The position numbers were made by a program, and so were the translations under genes. A stretch of 29,645 nucleotides of DNA from Acidimicrobiaceae bacterium (lineage in GTDB: Bacteria > Actinomycetota > Acidimicrobiia > Acidimicrobiales > Bog-793), in NCBI GenBank assembly GCA_027459565.1, contig DAIDIA010000134.1, positions 1 to 29,645 of the forward strand. The letters run 5' to 3'. Numbering within the stretch: position 1 is the stretch's first letter; each line of letters starts with the position of its first letter. The notes beneath the pieces are model-generated. The model made no database searches and was not told the origin of the DNA. It saw only the letters and a program-made list of their open reading frames with translations. Positions 1 to 8,650 of the stretch are shown here, piece after piece.

Positions 1-12
1 TGTGCCTACGGG

Positions 13-2445
13 CTAACAGATGGTCGCGACGACCGTACCCGTTCCCGCGTGACCAGGGTCATTCGCGTAACCCGCCGCGGTCTTCACGACCACGACATGT
101 TCGGCGTTGCCCGAGATTTTCGCTCCCGACTGCGAAGTGATACTTGAGACAATCACCGACATATAACTCGGGAGTTGCCCAAGTGGCGAAGTAGCGCTGT
201 TGCCCGGACTGGTCGTCCAGGTGCCTCCACACGCCGCTGTTGACGAACTCGCCGCGTACCCCTTGAATGAGGCGGGCGCTGCGCCTCCGCTCAGGCTGTT
301 GACCTTCGACCAGTGCGCGCCCCAGAACGTGACGCTCCCCGACGCGGTGTTGTTGCCAACAACGAAGGTCCCGCCACCGGGCGCTCCGGCATAGATAAGC
401 ACCGAACACGGCGAAGTGGACGTCGCGCTCCCGCCGTCATCTGCGACTGTCGTTGTCACCGAGAAGTTACCGGCCGAGGCGTAAGTGTGACTGCCACTGA
501 CATCAAAGCTCCCACCATTGACCGATACCGTTCCGGTCGAGCTCGAGTTGTCGCCCCAGTTGATCGTCGCCGTGAAATCGGACGCGACTGCGGCTGGATT
601 TGCATCGGTGAGACTTGCGACGTGTCCGGCATACGAGAGTCCAGACAGCGCTGTGGTCGCGCAACTTGACACGATCGCGGCATCGTTCACCGTCGCGTTC
701 GCACCAAGGGCCGTCGAGCTTCCGCCAATGTCACTGACAATGACGCGGACGACGAAGCTTCCCTCTTCGGCATAGGTGTGGTTGCCATCGACACTGAATA
801 GCCCGCCCACGGGTCCCGTTACCGTACCGATTGAACTCGATCCGTCACCCCAGGTGATCGTCGCCGTGAAATCTGACGTGGTTGCGGCAGGATTTGCATC
901 ACTGAATGTGCCGGTCGAACCCGATACGGCCCCGCCCTCGACGCCCGTCAGGGACTGAGCGGCGCCTGCAGTAAGGAGAGCATCGCCAATCATCGCGGCA
1001 CTCTTTGCCGTGGCGTTGATCGACGGTGTCAGGGTGTCCGTGACTGTCGTGGTCGCCGTGTCGCTGCCCTCTTCTGCATAGGTATGACTGCCGCTGACGA
1101 TGAACGGTCCGCCGGTTGGTCCGGTAACCGTATCTGTCGAAATCGAGCTGTCGCCCCAGTTGGTCGTCGCGGTGAACTCAGATGCCGTCGAGGTTGCGCT
1201 CGTATCGGTAACCGTTGCAACCGGACCACCAAATGGTGCACCCTCGACTGAACTCACCGAAGATCCTGAAGCGGTGATCGATTCCGCGACTCCGACCCAG
1301 TGTTCTTGAGCAGTTGCCGCTTGAAGCGAGCCACCTGCATCGGTAAAGCTCGCCTTGATCGTGTCGTCGCCGGCGCCATTTGCATCGGCGTAGGTGAACG
1401 AGACATTGCCACTCGAATCAGAGGCACAACCGACCGGCACGCATGTACCTGTCGCTCCCGCGTTCTGCCCCGTCACGGTGAAGGTCACCACCTTGCCGAC
1501 GAGTGGAGAGCCAGCGGATGTGACGTTCGCCGTTACGGTATGGCTGGTACCGACCGGGTTCGTCGAATCCGCGGGCGAGACCGCAATGCTTCCGGAGGTC
1601 ACAACGATTGATGAACCGGAGATGAGGACGTAGGCCTCTCCGCACGCACTGAGCTTGGTATTGGGATCAATGCCACAGGTCGGATGCGACGACGTGTCCG
1701 TTGCAACTGCGAGAGCGCTGTAATCAGTCGGGAAGGTCGGGAAGGACTCGTGCACCGAACAGCTCCAACCAGCGAGGTCACTTGTCGACAGCGCAGAGAA
1801 CTGGGGAACCGACGCGATCAGGGAGACATTTCCTCCACACGGCGGGGTCGTATCGATCGACCAATGTCCCGGGTACGCGGTGAGCGCATTGATCGAAGAG
1901 AGAGTCTGAGATTGTTGACCCCCTTCAGCCGCGCACGAATCATCGAAGTACATTCCAGTCGTCCCTGGCTGAGCGCCGGCATAGGCGATTCCCGTACTGA
2001 TGAGTACCGCCGCGTTCGGATGCCCATATGCCGCGTGGAACACAGGATCGGTGCCGATCAGGACACGGTTTCCCGCCTGTGTACGGCCACCGGCATGCCC
2101 CATGACGACGGGACCCCATACCGAGGCGCTTGAGGTCACACCCGGGGGGAGCAAACCGCATCCCGGGTCTCCGACGATCAACAGGCCGTAGGACGCGAAC
2201 TGGGCAGCGGTCATCGTTGCCCACGTCGCGTCGCTCACGACCGTTACAGCGAAACCAGCCGCGGTCGCGTCCGTTGCCTCTTTGCTCGAAGATCCACCTG
2301 ACACGGTCGACGCATCGACCAGCGCGGTACGAGTAGACGCGCTTGCAGTGCCAACCGAAACGGCAACCGGCGTAATTGCCATGCCGATCGTGACGATCGC
2401 AAGTGACGCGATTCTGCGCAACCTGCTACCCCGAACTCCGTGCAT
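13..2445 (-). CDS. Secreted multidomain protein with Ig-like and three PKD-like repeats
   Basis: Exported protein of 810 residues, not recognised as a named family. I start it at the ATG at 2445 because GGAGG stands 6 nt upstream and a signal peptide follows: basic MHGVRGSRLRR, a hydrophobic stretch, then a TASAS-type cleavage region near residue 37. Residues about 38-270 form a unique N-terminal domain with alternating strands (VTVVSD, GLLIVGD, VLIGTD), perhaps a flavodoxin or glutamine-amidotransferase-like fold. Residues about 283-375 look like a bacterial Ig-like (Big_1-type) domain. Three PKD-like repeats follow at about 395-472, 495-573 and 595-675, each with NWGD or TWGD and SHTYA or NHTYAEEG. 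Residues 687-810 form a C-terminal beta domain ending VVATIC. No LPXTG motif or C-terminal membrane anchor is seen. A role in adhesion or at the cell surface is inferred from the domains only. Confidence 0.85.
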   Translation of the reverse strand: MHGVRGSRLRRIASLAIVTIGMAITPVAVSVGTASASTRTALVDASTVSGGSSSKEATDATAAGFAVTVVSDATWATMTAAQFASYGLLIVGDPGCGLLPPGVTSSASVWGPVVMGHAGGRTQAGNRVLIGTDPVFHAAYGHPNAAVLISTGIAYAGAQPGTTGMYFDDSCAAEGGQQSQTLSSINALTAYPGHWSIDTTPPCGGNVSLIASVPQFSALSTSDLAGWSCSVHESFPTFPTDYSALAVATDTSSHPTCGIDPNTKLSACGEAYVLISGSSIVVTSGSIAVSPADSTNPVGTSHTVTANVTSAGSPLVGKVVTFTVTGQNAGATGTCVPVGCASDSSGNVSFTYADANGAGDDTIKASFTDAGGSLQAATAQEHWVGVAESITASGSSVSSVEGAPFGGPVATVTDTSATSTASEFTATTNWGDSSISTDTVTGPTGGPFIVSGSHTYAEEGSDTATTTVTDTLTPSINATAKSAAMIGDALLTAGAAQSLTGVEGGAVSGSTGTFSDANPAATTSDFTATITWGDGSSSIGTVTGPVGGLFSVDGNHTYAEEGSFVVRVIVSDIGGSSTALGANATVNDAAIVSSCATTALSGLSYAGHVASLTDANPAAVASDFTATINWGDNSSSTGTVSVNGGSFDVSGSHTYASAGNFSVTTTVADDGGSATSTSPCSVLIYAGAPGGGTFVVGNNTASGSVTFWGAHWSKVNSLSGGAAPASFKGYAASSSTAACGGTWTTSPGNSATSPLGQLPSYMSVIVSSITSQSGAKISGNAEHVVVVKTAAGYANDPGHAGTGTVVATIC
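475..1215 (-). repeat. Three tandem PKD-like repeats visible at DNA level
   Basis: Three copies lie at about 478-612, 768-910 and 1075-1212, spaced 290-306 bp. Shared blocks read on the plus strand include GCATAGGTGTG-like, GTCGCCCCAGTTG-like and GATCGTCGCCGTGAA. They encode the conserved parts of the PKD repeats in the secreted protein. The DNA similarity suggests fairly recent duplication or exchange between copies. Confidence 0.75.
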
Positions 2446-2874
2446 GGACGTCCTCCGATATGTGGAAAGTAAAACGAAGGGGCAATTAGAGCACACATGC
2501 AAAGTCCAAACGCACAAAGATCACGAGAACACACCGCGCTGATCAAAATCAGGCAACCTCAGGTTTTCAATCACGCGACCTGCTATACGGATGATCTTCC
2601 ACATTCGCTGTCTTCTCTCATCGCCTCCGCAGCTGAGCGGCAATCGCTTCCGTCAGCCCCATATTGAAGACGGGGCCACCAAGATCAAAATGACGTCAGG
2701 CGTCTCCGCACAACGCCAAGAGAGCGGGGGTGCGCCGTCGGCTCTCAAGCGAACTTCTTATGCTGACACCCTCAAAGTAAATATCCTCTCAAGAGACTCC
2801 ATGCAAGGCGCAATCTTCCGACGGCATAGGCAACAGGACTTCTACTGCGAAAGCTCACTAGGCTCGGGAGTTCC
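2446..2874. other. Divergent intergenic region, no gene recognised
   Basis: This 429-bp stretch separates the minus-strand secreted protein from the plus-strand transporter and should hold both promoters. No convincing -35/-10 pair was found. The one clean dyad is AACCTCAGGTT at 2555-2565, with 5-bp arms and one central base, which could be an operator but is short. Open frames here lack ribosome binding sites and protein-like composition. Confidence 0.4.
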
Positions 2875-4083
2875 ATGTCCAACCGCTTGAGTACTGCGAT
2901 TGTTATCTACGTCGTGATGCTGGGGTCTTTTGCGAATAATGCGGTTTCAACCACTTACGTTCTCTACCAAAAACGCTTTGGACTGACTTCGCTGACCATC
3001 ACGATGATCTTCGCGACGTATGCAATTGCGACGCTGGTAGCACTCATGATGTTCGGAAGACTCTCCGATGACATCGGCCGCAAACCTCTCATGATTGCCG
3101 GCACGTGCCTCGTCATCGCCAGTACGGTGATCTTTCTCTTCGCCGGGGGAACCACGGAGCTCTTCCTGGGCCGCGCATTCATGGGTCTTGCAACGGGGAC
3201 CGTGACCTCAGCAGGTTCGGCAGCGCTGGTGGAACTCCAGCCAAACCATGACAGCCAGCGGGCGTCACTCTTCACAACTCTTGGATTCTTGAGCGGCGCA
3301 GCTCTCGGTCCTCTCATCTTTGGTGCGGTGGAGCAGTATGTGGCTCATCCTATGACCACTCCATTTCTCGTCGAGCTCGGCATCGAATTGCTCGGCCTCA
3401 TTGGACTGTTGACTCTGAAAGAGCCCGCGTTGAACCGTTCCAAGACGATGGCGTGGAGACCGCGAAGACCGGTAGTGCCATTCGAGATCCGCTCGAGATT
3501 TGTTATCGCCGGTCTTGTCGTCGCCATTGGATGGATGGTCGGTGGCATTTACGCCTCTTTGAGCGGATCGCTCGATCGGCAACTTCTGCACGTCTCGAGT
3601 CTGGGTCAGGTCGGGATCATTCTCTTCGTCTTTGCATTTGTCGGCGGACTGAGTCAGATGATGTTCCGAACGAAGCCACCTCGCACGACCATGGTGGTCG
3701 GTATCTTCGCGCAGGTGGTCGGGGTAATCTGCGTCGAGAGTGCGCTCTTTAGCGCGTCTGCGGTGCTCTTCCTCATCGCCACGGTGATCACTGGCGTCGG
3801 AAACGGCCTCTGCTTCATCGGGAGTCTCGCGCTTGTCCAGGAGATCGCGCCACCAGGCATGAAGGCAGAGCTCGTCGCGGCATACAACCTTGTCGCCTAT
3901 TTCGCACTTTCGCTGCCCATCGTAGGTGTCGGATTCTTAGCTGACACCGTGGGACTCAAGTTGGCGACGCTGGCCTTCACGGTTGCCTTGATCGTGCTCG
4001 CCGCAGCCACCCTCACGGTGATGCCACGGACGCTGGGTCAGCGTAAGGGACCGGGATCGCTTCGAGAATCCACAATCGGGTAA
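2875..4083 (+). CDS. Major facilitator superfamily transporter
   Basis: Integral membrane protein of 402 residues, the usual size for a 12-helix MFS carrier. The ATG at 2875 has GGGAG four bases upstream and is followed directly by a first hydrophobic helix (IVIYVVMLGSFANNAV). The cytoplasmic loop 2-3 signature appears as GRLSDDIGRKP at about residues 61-72, the classical MFS motif A. A second half with similar hydrophobic helices begins near residue 205 after a basic loop (AWRPRRP). The overall look fits the drug:proton antiporter type, but the substrate cannot be read from the sequence. It stands alone, with long non-coding flanks on both sides, so it is probably transcribed by itself. Confidence 0.9.
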   Translation: MSNRLSTAIVIYVVMLGSFANNAVSTTYVLYQKRFGLTSLTITMIFATYAIATLVALMMFGRLSDDIGRKPLMIAGTCLVIASTVIFLFAGGTTELFLGRAFMGLATGTVTSAGSAALVELQPNHDSQRASLFTTLGFLSGAALGPLIFGAVEQYVAHPMTTPFLVELGIELLGLIGLLTLKEPALNRSKTMAWRPRRPVVPFEIRSRFVIAGLVVAIGWMVGGIYASLSGSLDRQLLHVSSLGQVGIILFVFAFVGGLSQMMFRTKPPRTTMVVGIFAQVVGVICVESALFSASAVLFLIATVITGVGNGLCFIGSLALVQEIAPPGMKAELVAAYNLVAYFALSLPIVGVGFLADTVGLKLATLAFTVALIVLAAATLTVMPRTLGQRKGPGSLRESTIG

Positions 4084-4624
4084 ACCAATCTGGTGTGGCC
4101 CAAAAGACATGTTGGTGATGGGTTTGACAGACCCGAGGAACTCACGCCCAATTTGGGAGCGATGTTCTTTCAACAACACGACCCCTCTCTCGCACTTAAT
4201 CGGGGCAATAAGCGAAGACCCAAATGGGTTCGACCAAGGGACACATTGGGTCCGTTTCACCCAGCGACTCACTTGGGGAACCATCTTGTTGAAGGAACTG
4301 CATCTAGCCGCCTCAACTGCCTAGGAGTAAGCACTTCAACTTCTCGGCAGTAGATCCATCAAAGCGGCTCGCCAGACTTTGAGTCCAAACACGCCGGGAT
4401 CGAGTCCCGAACTGAACAGCGTCAGATGACGTTGGCGCGCGCAATGTGAACACCACGACAATTGGGGTATGGCACTCGGAGTCCTGTTTGGTTCCATGAA
4501 GCTCGGCCCGCCGACGAACACTCCATTCGCGGCCGAAACAAATTGCGACTAATGACCCTAGCGGGGGCGGCCTGACTCACCGGACAATGGAGTTCTGGCG
4601 GAGTTCATCTCATAAGGAGGAAGA
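4084..4624. other. Long intergenic region with a tRNA-like fragment
   Basis: These 541 bp hold no gene I can support. Just after the transporter a weak hairpin, GGGT-N7-ACCC, covers about 4118-4134 and overlaps a TTGACA hexamer, but no matching -10 was found. At 4372-4410 the plus strand reads like part of a tRNA: an anticodon-loop-like ACTTTGAGTCC followed by a T-arm-like GCCGGGATCGAGTCCCG. No matching acceptor stem or D arm could be found, so no tRNA gene is called. The end of the region carries the strong AAGGAGGAAGA ribosome binding site of the next gene. Confidence 0.4.
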
Positions 4625-5029
4625 ATGCGTCGAGCAAGCTGGTCCCCCCACATCAAATCAATGATCGTGGTGACGATCGCGGCTCTTGTCGTCGGAGGTC
4701 TCCTAGGTGCCCTGATTGCGGATCAATTTCTTGCTCAAACGGGAACAAATCAATCGGTTACGACGACACCCTTCCTCAGCGCGAATCCGACGGATGCGAT
4801 CGCGCATTACCTCGCGGCGCGGGGGCATTCATACTCGGGAGATTGCTCGAAATCACAAGTCCCCAAAGACGTCGGCTCGTACTGTTCAGTTCTGCGAGCG
4901 AGCAACGATCTCACGCGGAACTATCTAGTCGGTCCTATGGCATCGGAGGGAGACATCTTTGTACTCGCTCACTCGTCAGGTGGATGGCAGGTTGTCTTTG
5001 TATCCCTAACAGGCGAACTGATCCCGTAG
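4625..5029 (+). CDS. Small membrane-anchored exported protein, unknown function
   Basis: A 134-residue protein that I do not recognise. The start is secure: AAGGAGG lies about 6 nt before the ATG at 4625. Residues 1-11 are basic, residues about 13-32 form one strongly hydrophobic segment rich in Val, Gly and Leu, and the rest is polar, so it is probably an anchored protein with its C-terminal 100 residues outside the cell. The outer part contains two cysteines, C74 and C87, that could form a disulfide, and ends in a strand-rich pattern (GDIFVLAHSSGGWQVVFVSL). No catalytic motif is visible. It has its own leader and is separated by over 400 bp from the sugar genes downstream, so a link to them is not shown. 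Confidence 0.75.
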   Translation: MRRASWSPHIKSMIVVTIAALVVGGLLGALIADQFLAQTGTNQSVTTTPFLSANPTDAIAHYLAARGHSYSGDCSKSQVPKDVGSYCSVLRASNDLTRNYLVGPMASEGDIFVLAHSSGGWQVVFVSLTGELIP

Positions 5030-5201
5030 CCGTTCGATTTCTGCGACGCCAACAAGGCACGTGAGCGCGATATGATCACGGAGCCGATTGTGCACTACAC
5101 GTCTCGCGGACACCCCAATTCTCGAATGTCGCGTTCTCAAGGTGGATATCTGCACTCGCTTCCCGGGGGTGCCCGACCATCCTCAACATGTCTGCCACGG
5201 G

Positions 5202-5249
5202 TAGAATCCGGGAGTCGTTTTCACGAATCTGTCCATCACAAATTGTGAT
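5202..5249 (+). promoter_or_regulatory. Candidate promoter -10 and palindromic operator
   Basis: TAGAAT at 5202-5207 is a good -10 hexamer, although no -35 is obvious. Some 28 bp downstream lies ATCACAAATTGTGAT at 5235-5249, a perfect palindrome with 7-bp arms and one central base. A transcription start near 5214 would put this dyad in the early transcribed region, a usual place for a repressor site. The likely target is the pgmB-GH65 block, leaving a leader of about 250 nt. This is inference from position and symmetry. Confidence 0.45.
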
Positions 5250-5466
5250 TCGAGCTGAAGCGGGAGGTCACCATCAGAATCTGCTCCGACTCGCGAAACG
5301 CCGATCCAGAGACTCCATCATGTGCGCGGAATGTGACACGACTACGGAGACCGATGGTATGGGATCTCCGGCCAGTGGGGCCCTCGGCAGCGCGAAATAC
5401 GGACGGCTGTTGGGTCCCCGGAGGCTGGCAGCAGAGTCCTCGGTCACCTCGACGCGCGACCTTGCG

Positions 5467-6234
5467 ATGACGCACGGGCCCACGAAGACCGAACTCGGGT
5501 TACCCTCCCAAATCACGGCCTGCCTGTTCGACTTGGACGGCGTACTTACCGATACGGCCAAGATGCACGCATTGGCGTGGAAGGAGATGTTTGATTCCTT
5601 CCTCAAAGCCCGGGCAGCAACGAGCGGCGATGAGTTCATCGCATTCGACGAGAGGCTTGAATACGGCAGGTACGTAGACGGCAAGACGCGGCTCGAAGGT
5701 ACCCGGTCCTTTCTCGCCTCGCGTCACATCATGCTTCCCGAAGGCTCCCCCGACGATGCACCGGGACTGGAGACAGTCAACGGGCTCGCGAACGCCAAGA
5801 ACGAAATTGTGAACCAAAAGATCAGAGCGGAAAGGGTCATGGCATACGCTGGATCTGTCCGTTACGTAAAGGCAGTGCAGGCTGCAGGAATGAGGCGAGC
5901 AGTGGTCTCTTCGAGCGCGAACTGCAAGGAGGTGCTGGAGTCCGCGGGCATCGCCGAACTCTTTGAGGCGCGAATCGATGGCATCTTCTCGGCCGAACAG
6001 CATCTTGCTGGCAAACCAGCGCCGGACACGTTCCTCGCGGCCGCCCGACTGCTCGGCGCGACTCCAGAGCAGTCGGCAGTCTTCGAGGACGCCCTGGCCG
6101 GTGTCGAGGCCGGGCGCGCCGGAGGATTTGGTTTCGTCGTTGGCGTCGACCGTGTGGGACAGAGCACGGAACTTCTCGCCCGCGGTGCCGACGTTGTTGT
6201 CACCGACCTCACCGAACTTCTTGGACGATCATGA
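5467..6234 (+). CDS. pgmB: Beta-phosphoglucomutase family HAD hydrolase
   Basis: Converts beta-glucose 1-phosphate to glucose 6-phosphate in the cytoplasm. HAD motif I is FDLDGVLTDT, with nucleophile D22 and acid/base D24 counted from this start. Motif II is in VVSSSAN, the motif III lysine in GKPAPDTF, and motif IV is FEDALAGVEAG. The frame stays open back to 5188, but the added 93 residues do not resemble the family. The ATG at 5467 gives 255 residues, close to the roughly 260 of mycobacterial relatives; it has no clear ribosome binding site, and the ATG at 5359 (GGAGA eight bases upstream) is the main alternative. The stop overlaps the GH65 start as ATGA, so the two are translationally coupled, which supports the beta-glucose 1-phosphate assignment. 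Confidence 0.88.
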   Translation: MTHGPTKTELGLPSQITACLFDLDGVLTDTAKMHALAWKEMFDSFLKARAATSGDEFIAFDERLEYGRYVDGKTRLEGTRSFLASRHIMLPEGSPDDAPGLETVNGLANAKNEIVNQKIRAERVMAYAGSVRYVKAVQAAGMRRAVVSSSANCKEVLESAGIAELFEARIDGIFSAEQHLAGKPAPDTFLAAARLLGATPEQSAVFEDALAGVEAGRAGGFGFVVGVDRVGQSTELLARGADVVVTDLTELLGRS

Positions 6235-8585
6235 TCAACCGGTCGGCCTACCCCATCGATCCATGGGCACTGTGCGAGACCAGTCTCGATCTCGGTGTCC
6301 TCGCGCAGAGCGAGACGCTCTTTGCACTGTCAAATGGTCACATCGGTCTTCGCGGAAATCTCGACGAAGGTGAACCATTCGGCCAGCCTGGCTCGTACCT
6401 GAACGGCGTCTACGAGGCTCGCCCACTTCCCTATGCAGAGGCGGGATTCGGCTATCCAGAAGATGGGCAGACGGTGATCAATGTCACCAATGCCAAGATC
6501 ATGCGACTGCTCATCAATGATGAGCCATTTGACATCCGGTATGGAAAGGTGCGGAGCCACGTTCGATCACTCGATTTCCGCACCGGCATCCTCGACCGCA
6601 GTGTCGACTGGGTCTCGCCTGAGGGTCACGGCATTCGTGTTCATTCACAACGCATCGTCTCGTTTACGCAACGCTCCGTCGCGGCGATCGTCTATGAAGT
6701 GGAGCCAATAGAGTCGCCGCTCCGAGTGGTAGTGCAATCCGAACTCGTCACAAACGAGGTCCTTCCACCGAGAAGCCATGATCCGAGGGTGGCGGCAATA
6801 CTCGTTTCGCCGCTTCAAGCAGAGTCGCATGCTTCATCCAATCTGAACGTGACGCTCGTGCATCGCACGAAGGCCAGCGGCCTGCGCGTTGCCGTCGCGA
6901 TGGATCATGTCGCAGAGGCACCCTCCGCGCTCCAGATCAACACCGAGAGCTTCCCGGATCTCGGTCGTGTCACCTTCAGTGCCGCTCTCCAGCCAGGCGA
7001 ACGACTCCGGATCACCAAATTCATCGCCTACGGATGGTCAGCCGAAAGGTCCGAGCCTGCCATGCGCGACCAGGTTGAGGCAGCACTCGCTGCCGCTCGC
7101 CAAACTGGATGGGACGGACTTCTCGCGGAGCAACGTGCTGTCCTCGACAAGTTCTGGCAGCGCGCCGATATTGAGGTCGATGGCGATCCCGAGATCCAAC
7201 AGGCGGCGAGGTTCACGCTCTTTCACGTCTTCCAAGCGGGAGTCCGTGCCGAGGGTCGCGCGATTCCCGCGAAAGGACTCACCGGTCCCGGATATGACGG
7301 GCACGCATTCTGGGACACCGAGATCTTCATTCTTCACGCACTCACCTACACCGCTCCCGAAACCGTCGCGCATGCGCTGCGATGGAGATACGAGACGTTG
7401 CCGTTGGCCAAGGAGCGTGCGCACCAGCTCGGACTCAAAGGCGCGGTATTCCCCTGGCGCACGATTTCGGGCGCGGAATGTTCTGCATATTGGCCCGCGG
7501 GCACTGCCGCGTTTCATGTTGGTGCCGACATTGCGAATGCCGTAGTCCGCTATATCAGGGCGACAGGAGACGAGGACTTCGCGCGTGGCATCGGCCTTGA
7601 GCTGCTCGTCGAGACGGCAAGACTGTGGCGATCGCTCGGACACCACGACGCGCGCGGCAGGTTCTGCATCGATGGAGTCACAGGTCCGGACGAGTACTCC
7701 GCTATGGCAGACAACAACGTCTACACAAACCTCATGGCTCAGCACAATCTGCTCTCTGCAGCGGAGATCGCCGCGACGTACCCTGACGAATCGAAGCGAC
7801 TCCATATTGATCAAGAGGAGATGGCCACCTGGCGCGACGCCGCGAAGGCCATGTATATCCCGTACGACAGTGCCCTCAAGATCCATCCCCAGGCAGATGA
7901 TTTCACAAATCACGAGGTATGGGACTTTGAAGGAACCTCAGATGATCAGTACCCACTTCTTCTGCATTTTCCTTACTTCAACCTCTATCGCAAGCAGGTT
8001 GTGAAGCAGGCGGACCTCATTCTCGCGATGCACCTTCGGTCAGAATCGTTCATGCCAGAGGAGAAATTGCGTAATTTTGTCCACTACGAGGCCCTTACGG
8101 TTCGAGATTCATCACTATCTGCGAACACGCAAGCCGTCATTGCTGCCGAAGTAGGGTTCGTCGAGCTCGCCCATCAGTATCTCGCGGAGACCGCGCTCAT
8201 GGATCTCGATGATCTGGATAACAACACCCGCGAGGGGCTCCATCTGGCCGCGTGTGCTGGCACATGGATCGCACTTACCGGGGGACTGGCAGGGATGCGC
8301 GAGCGCAACGGCACCCTAGGTTTTGCGCCCCGCATGCCTGAGGGCATCACCCGGCTCGCGTTCAACCTGACCATCTTGAATCGACAGCTCCACGTCGAGA
8401 TCAAGTCGGATGAAACTTCGTATCGCCTCGTGAGCGGCGACGACCTCAAGATCTTCCATTACAACAAATCTGTGAGATTGACCTCAAAACACGTTGTCTC
8501 CCGGCCTACTGAGAAACTTGTCCCGACCGCTCACCCGACCCAGCCACGGGGTCGCGAGCCGCTTGTGCGTCGCCGAGCAAATTGA
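6231..8585 (+). CDS. Glycoside hydrolase family 65 disaccharide phosphorylase
   Basis: Cytoplasmic enzyme of 784 residues, the normal length for GH65 maltose, trehalose or kojibiose phosphorylases, which split an alpha-glucoside with phosphate to beta-glucose 1-phosphate and a free sugar. The N-terminal 270 residues look like the family beta-sandwich, then comes the (alpha/alpha)6 catalytic part with GHAFWDTEIF at about 357-366. The general acid is E488 in GPDEYSAMADNNVYTN, matching the known Glu in Lactobacillus maltose phosphorylase. A small C-terminal beta domain follows. It overlaps pgmB by 4 bp (ATGA), and that mutase would use its product. Which disaccharide is cleaved cannot be told. 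The pair resembles Rv3400-Rv3401 of M. tuberculosis in order and size. Confidence 0.9.
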   Translation: MINRSAYPIDPWALCETSLDLGVLAQSETLFALSNGHIGLRGNLDEGEPFGQPGSYLNGVYEARPLPYAEAGFGYPEDGQTVINVTNAKIMRLLINDEPFDIRYGKVRSHVRSLDFRTGILDRSVDWVSPEGHGIRVHSQRIVSFTQRSVAAIVYEVEPIESPLRVVVQSELVTNEVLPPRSHDPRVAAILVSPLQAESHASSNLNVTLVHRTKASGLRVAVAMDHVAEAPSALQINTESFPDLGRVTFSAALQPGERLRITKFIAYGWSAERSEPAMRDQVEAALAAARQTGWDGLLAEQRAVLDKFWQRADIEVDGDPEIQQAARFTLFHVFQAGVRAEGRAIPAKGLTGPGYDGHAFWDTEIFILHALTYTAPETVAHALRWRYETLPLAKERAHQLGLKGAVFPWRTISGAECSAYWPAGTAAFHVGADIANAVVRYIRATGDEDFARGIGLELLVETARLWRSLGHHDARGRFCIDGVTGPDEYSAMADNNVYTNLMAQHNLLSAAEIAATYPDESKRLHIDQEEMATWRDAAKAMYIPYDSALKIHPQADDFTNHEVWDFEGTSDDQYPLLLHFPYFNLYRKQVVKQADLILAMHLRSESFMPEEKLRNFVHYEALTVRDSSLSANTQAVIAAEVGFVELAHQYLAETALMDLDDLDNNTREGLHLAACAGTWIALTGGLAGMRERNGTLGFAPRMPEGITRLAFNLTILNRQLHVEIKSDETSYRLVSGDDLKIFHYNKSVRLTSKHVVSRPTEKLVPTAHPTQPRGREPLVRRRAN

Positions 8586-8650
8586 TCGTAGAAACGCGTG
8601 TCGTCTCCGTGCGATTGCCGATGAAGACAAGCGAGTGCGAAGCGGAATAG

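Noticed and set aside
2591..2890. A 99-residue plus-strand frame overlapping the transporter start
   Set aside because: No ribosome binding site, unremarkable composition, and it runs into the secure start of the MFS gene in another frame.
5188..5466. N-terminal extension of the beta-phosphoglucomutase frame
   Set aside because: The extra 93 residues have no family counterpart, and the candidate promoter and palindrome fall inside them, so the stretch is more likely leader DNA.
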